This document shows positions 13,531 to 13,759 of a stretch of DNA of 13,759 nucleotides, one piece after another. Source of the DNA: CAZVEV01 sp964625865 (GTDB lineage: Bacteria; Planctomycetota; Phycisphaerae; SM23-33); assembly GCA_964625865.1 (NCBI GenBank), contig CAZVEV010000150.1:1-13759 (forward strand), given 5' to 3'. The notes under the pieces are model-generated. The model was not told the origin of the DNA and made no database searches. It worked only from the letters and a program-made list of their open reading frames with translations. Every line of letters begins with the position of its first letter. Within the stretch, counting starts at the first letter, position 1. The translations under genes and the position numbers were made by a program.

Positions 13531-13661
13531 GAGCCCAACGGGCTCGCATTCGAAAGCCCAGGGCAAAGCGAAGCGTCGCCCTGGGTGTCCATCCCAGTGC
13601 AGCTTGAAGCCCCAAAGGGGCGCAACAGTCGGAGGCGACAAGAGTTGCGCCCCTGTGGGGC
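13531..13661 (-). repeat. Dispersed hairpin repeat, right copy
   Basis: Three hairpins follow one another. They are GAGCCC-AAC-GGGCTC (13531-13545), CCCAGGGC/GCCCTGGG (13557-13564 and 13578-13585, 13-base loop), and a long one with 18-base arms at 13609-13626 and 13644-13661, one mismatch and a 17-base loop. Positions 13531-13560 match the start of the window in inverted orientation. Open frames cross the element but break its hairpins into unrelated low-complexity peptides. The final bases 13662-13759 contain nothing that I can identify. Confidence 0.65.
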
Positions 13662-13759
13662 TTGGCATCCTTTCGCTCATCATTCCCAAGGCGGCGCTGC
13701 GCTGTGCCCTGAAACTATGAAGCAAGCCTCCAAGTCGGGTAGGTTATTTGTGCTGTGTG

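Noticed and set aside
13324..13725. 133-codon minus-strand frame through the right-end repeats
   Set aside because: It crosses three hairpins, an inverted repeat and the T-free stretch. Such frames in repeat elements are often mis-annotated as proteins, and no coding signal supports this one.

Overview
The window looks like chromosomal DNA of a GC-rich bacterium of the Planctomycetota, most likely Phycisphaerae or a close relative. This is inferred from three kinds of content: several formylglycine sulfatases, a LamG protein ending in a PEP-CTERM sorting tag with an arginine-rich tail, and hairpin-rich non-coding repeats. No rRNA, tRNA, CRISPR array, phage gene or intact insertion sequence was found.

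Layout. Bases 1-117 are part of a dispersed hairpin repeat whose relative lies inverted at the other end (13531-13661). A Tat-exported iduronate-2-sulfatase-like enzyme (170-1576, +) follows and meets a LamG/PEP-CTERM protein (1701-2519, -) tail to tail over a shared hairpin terminator. A 507-base non-coding stretch holds the PEP-CTERM promoter and a G-tract repeat. From 10644 down to 3027 all genes lie on the minus strand: a sulfatase without signal peptide (9151-10644), an AAA/DUF4143 ATPase (7820-9055), then a tight group of SxxK serine hydrolase (6544-7746), NTF2-like lipoprotein (5983-6537) and Sec-exported sulfatase with a C-terminal beta-rich module (4007-5986), and finally a radical SAM protein (3027-3902). 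A plus-strand pair, a STAS protein (10896-11306) and a GspE/PilB-type ATPase (11303-12541), faces an unrecognised 224-residue protein (12546-13220, -) with 4 bases between the stops. The last 540 bases are non-coding and repeat-rich.

How the genes may work together. The three sulfatases carry three different targeting signals (Tat, Sec, none), which suggests desulfation of sulfated polysaccharide or its products in different compartments. The hydrolase-lipoprotein-sulfatase group is spaced for coordinated translation (6-base gap, then an ATGA overlap). The STAS/ATPase pair is also coupled by ATGA and may link partner-switching signalling to a pilus or secretion motor; this is inference.

Two minus-strand genes (radical SAM and AAA ATPase) have sigma70-like promoters whose -10 box sits only 6-7 bases before the ATG, with no visible Shine-Dalgarno, so they are candidates for leaderless transcripts.
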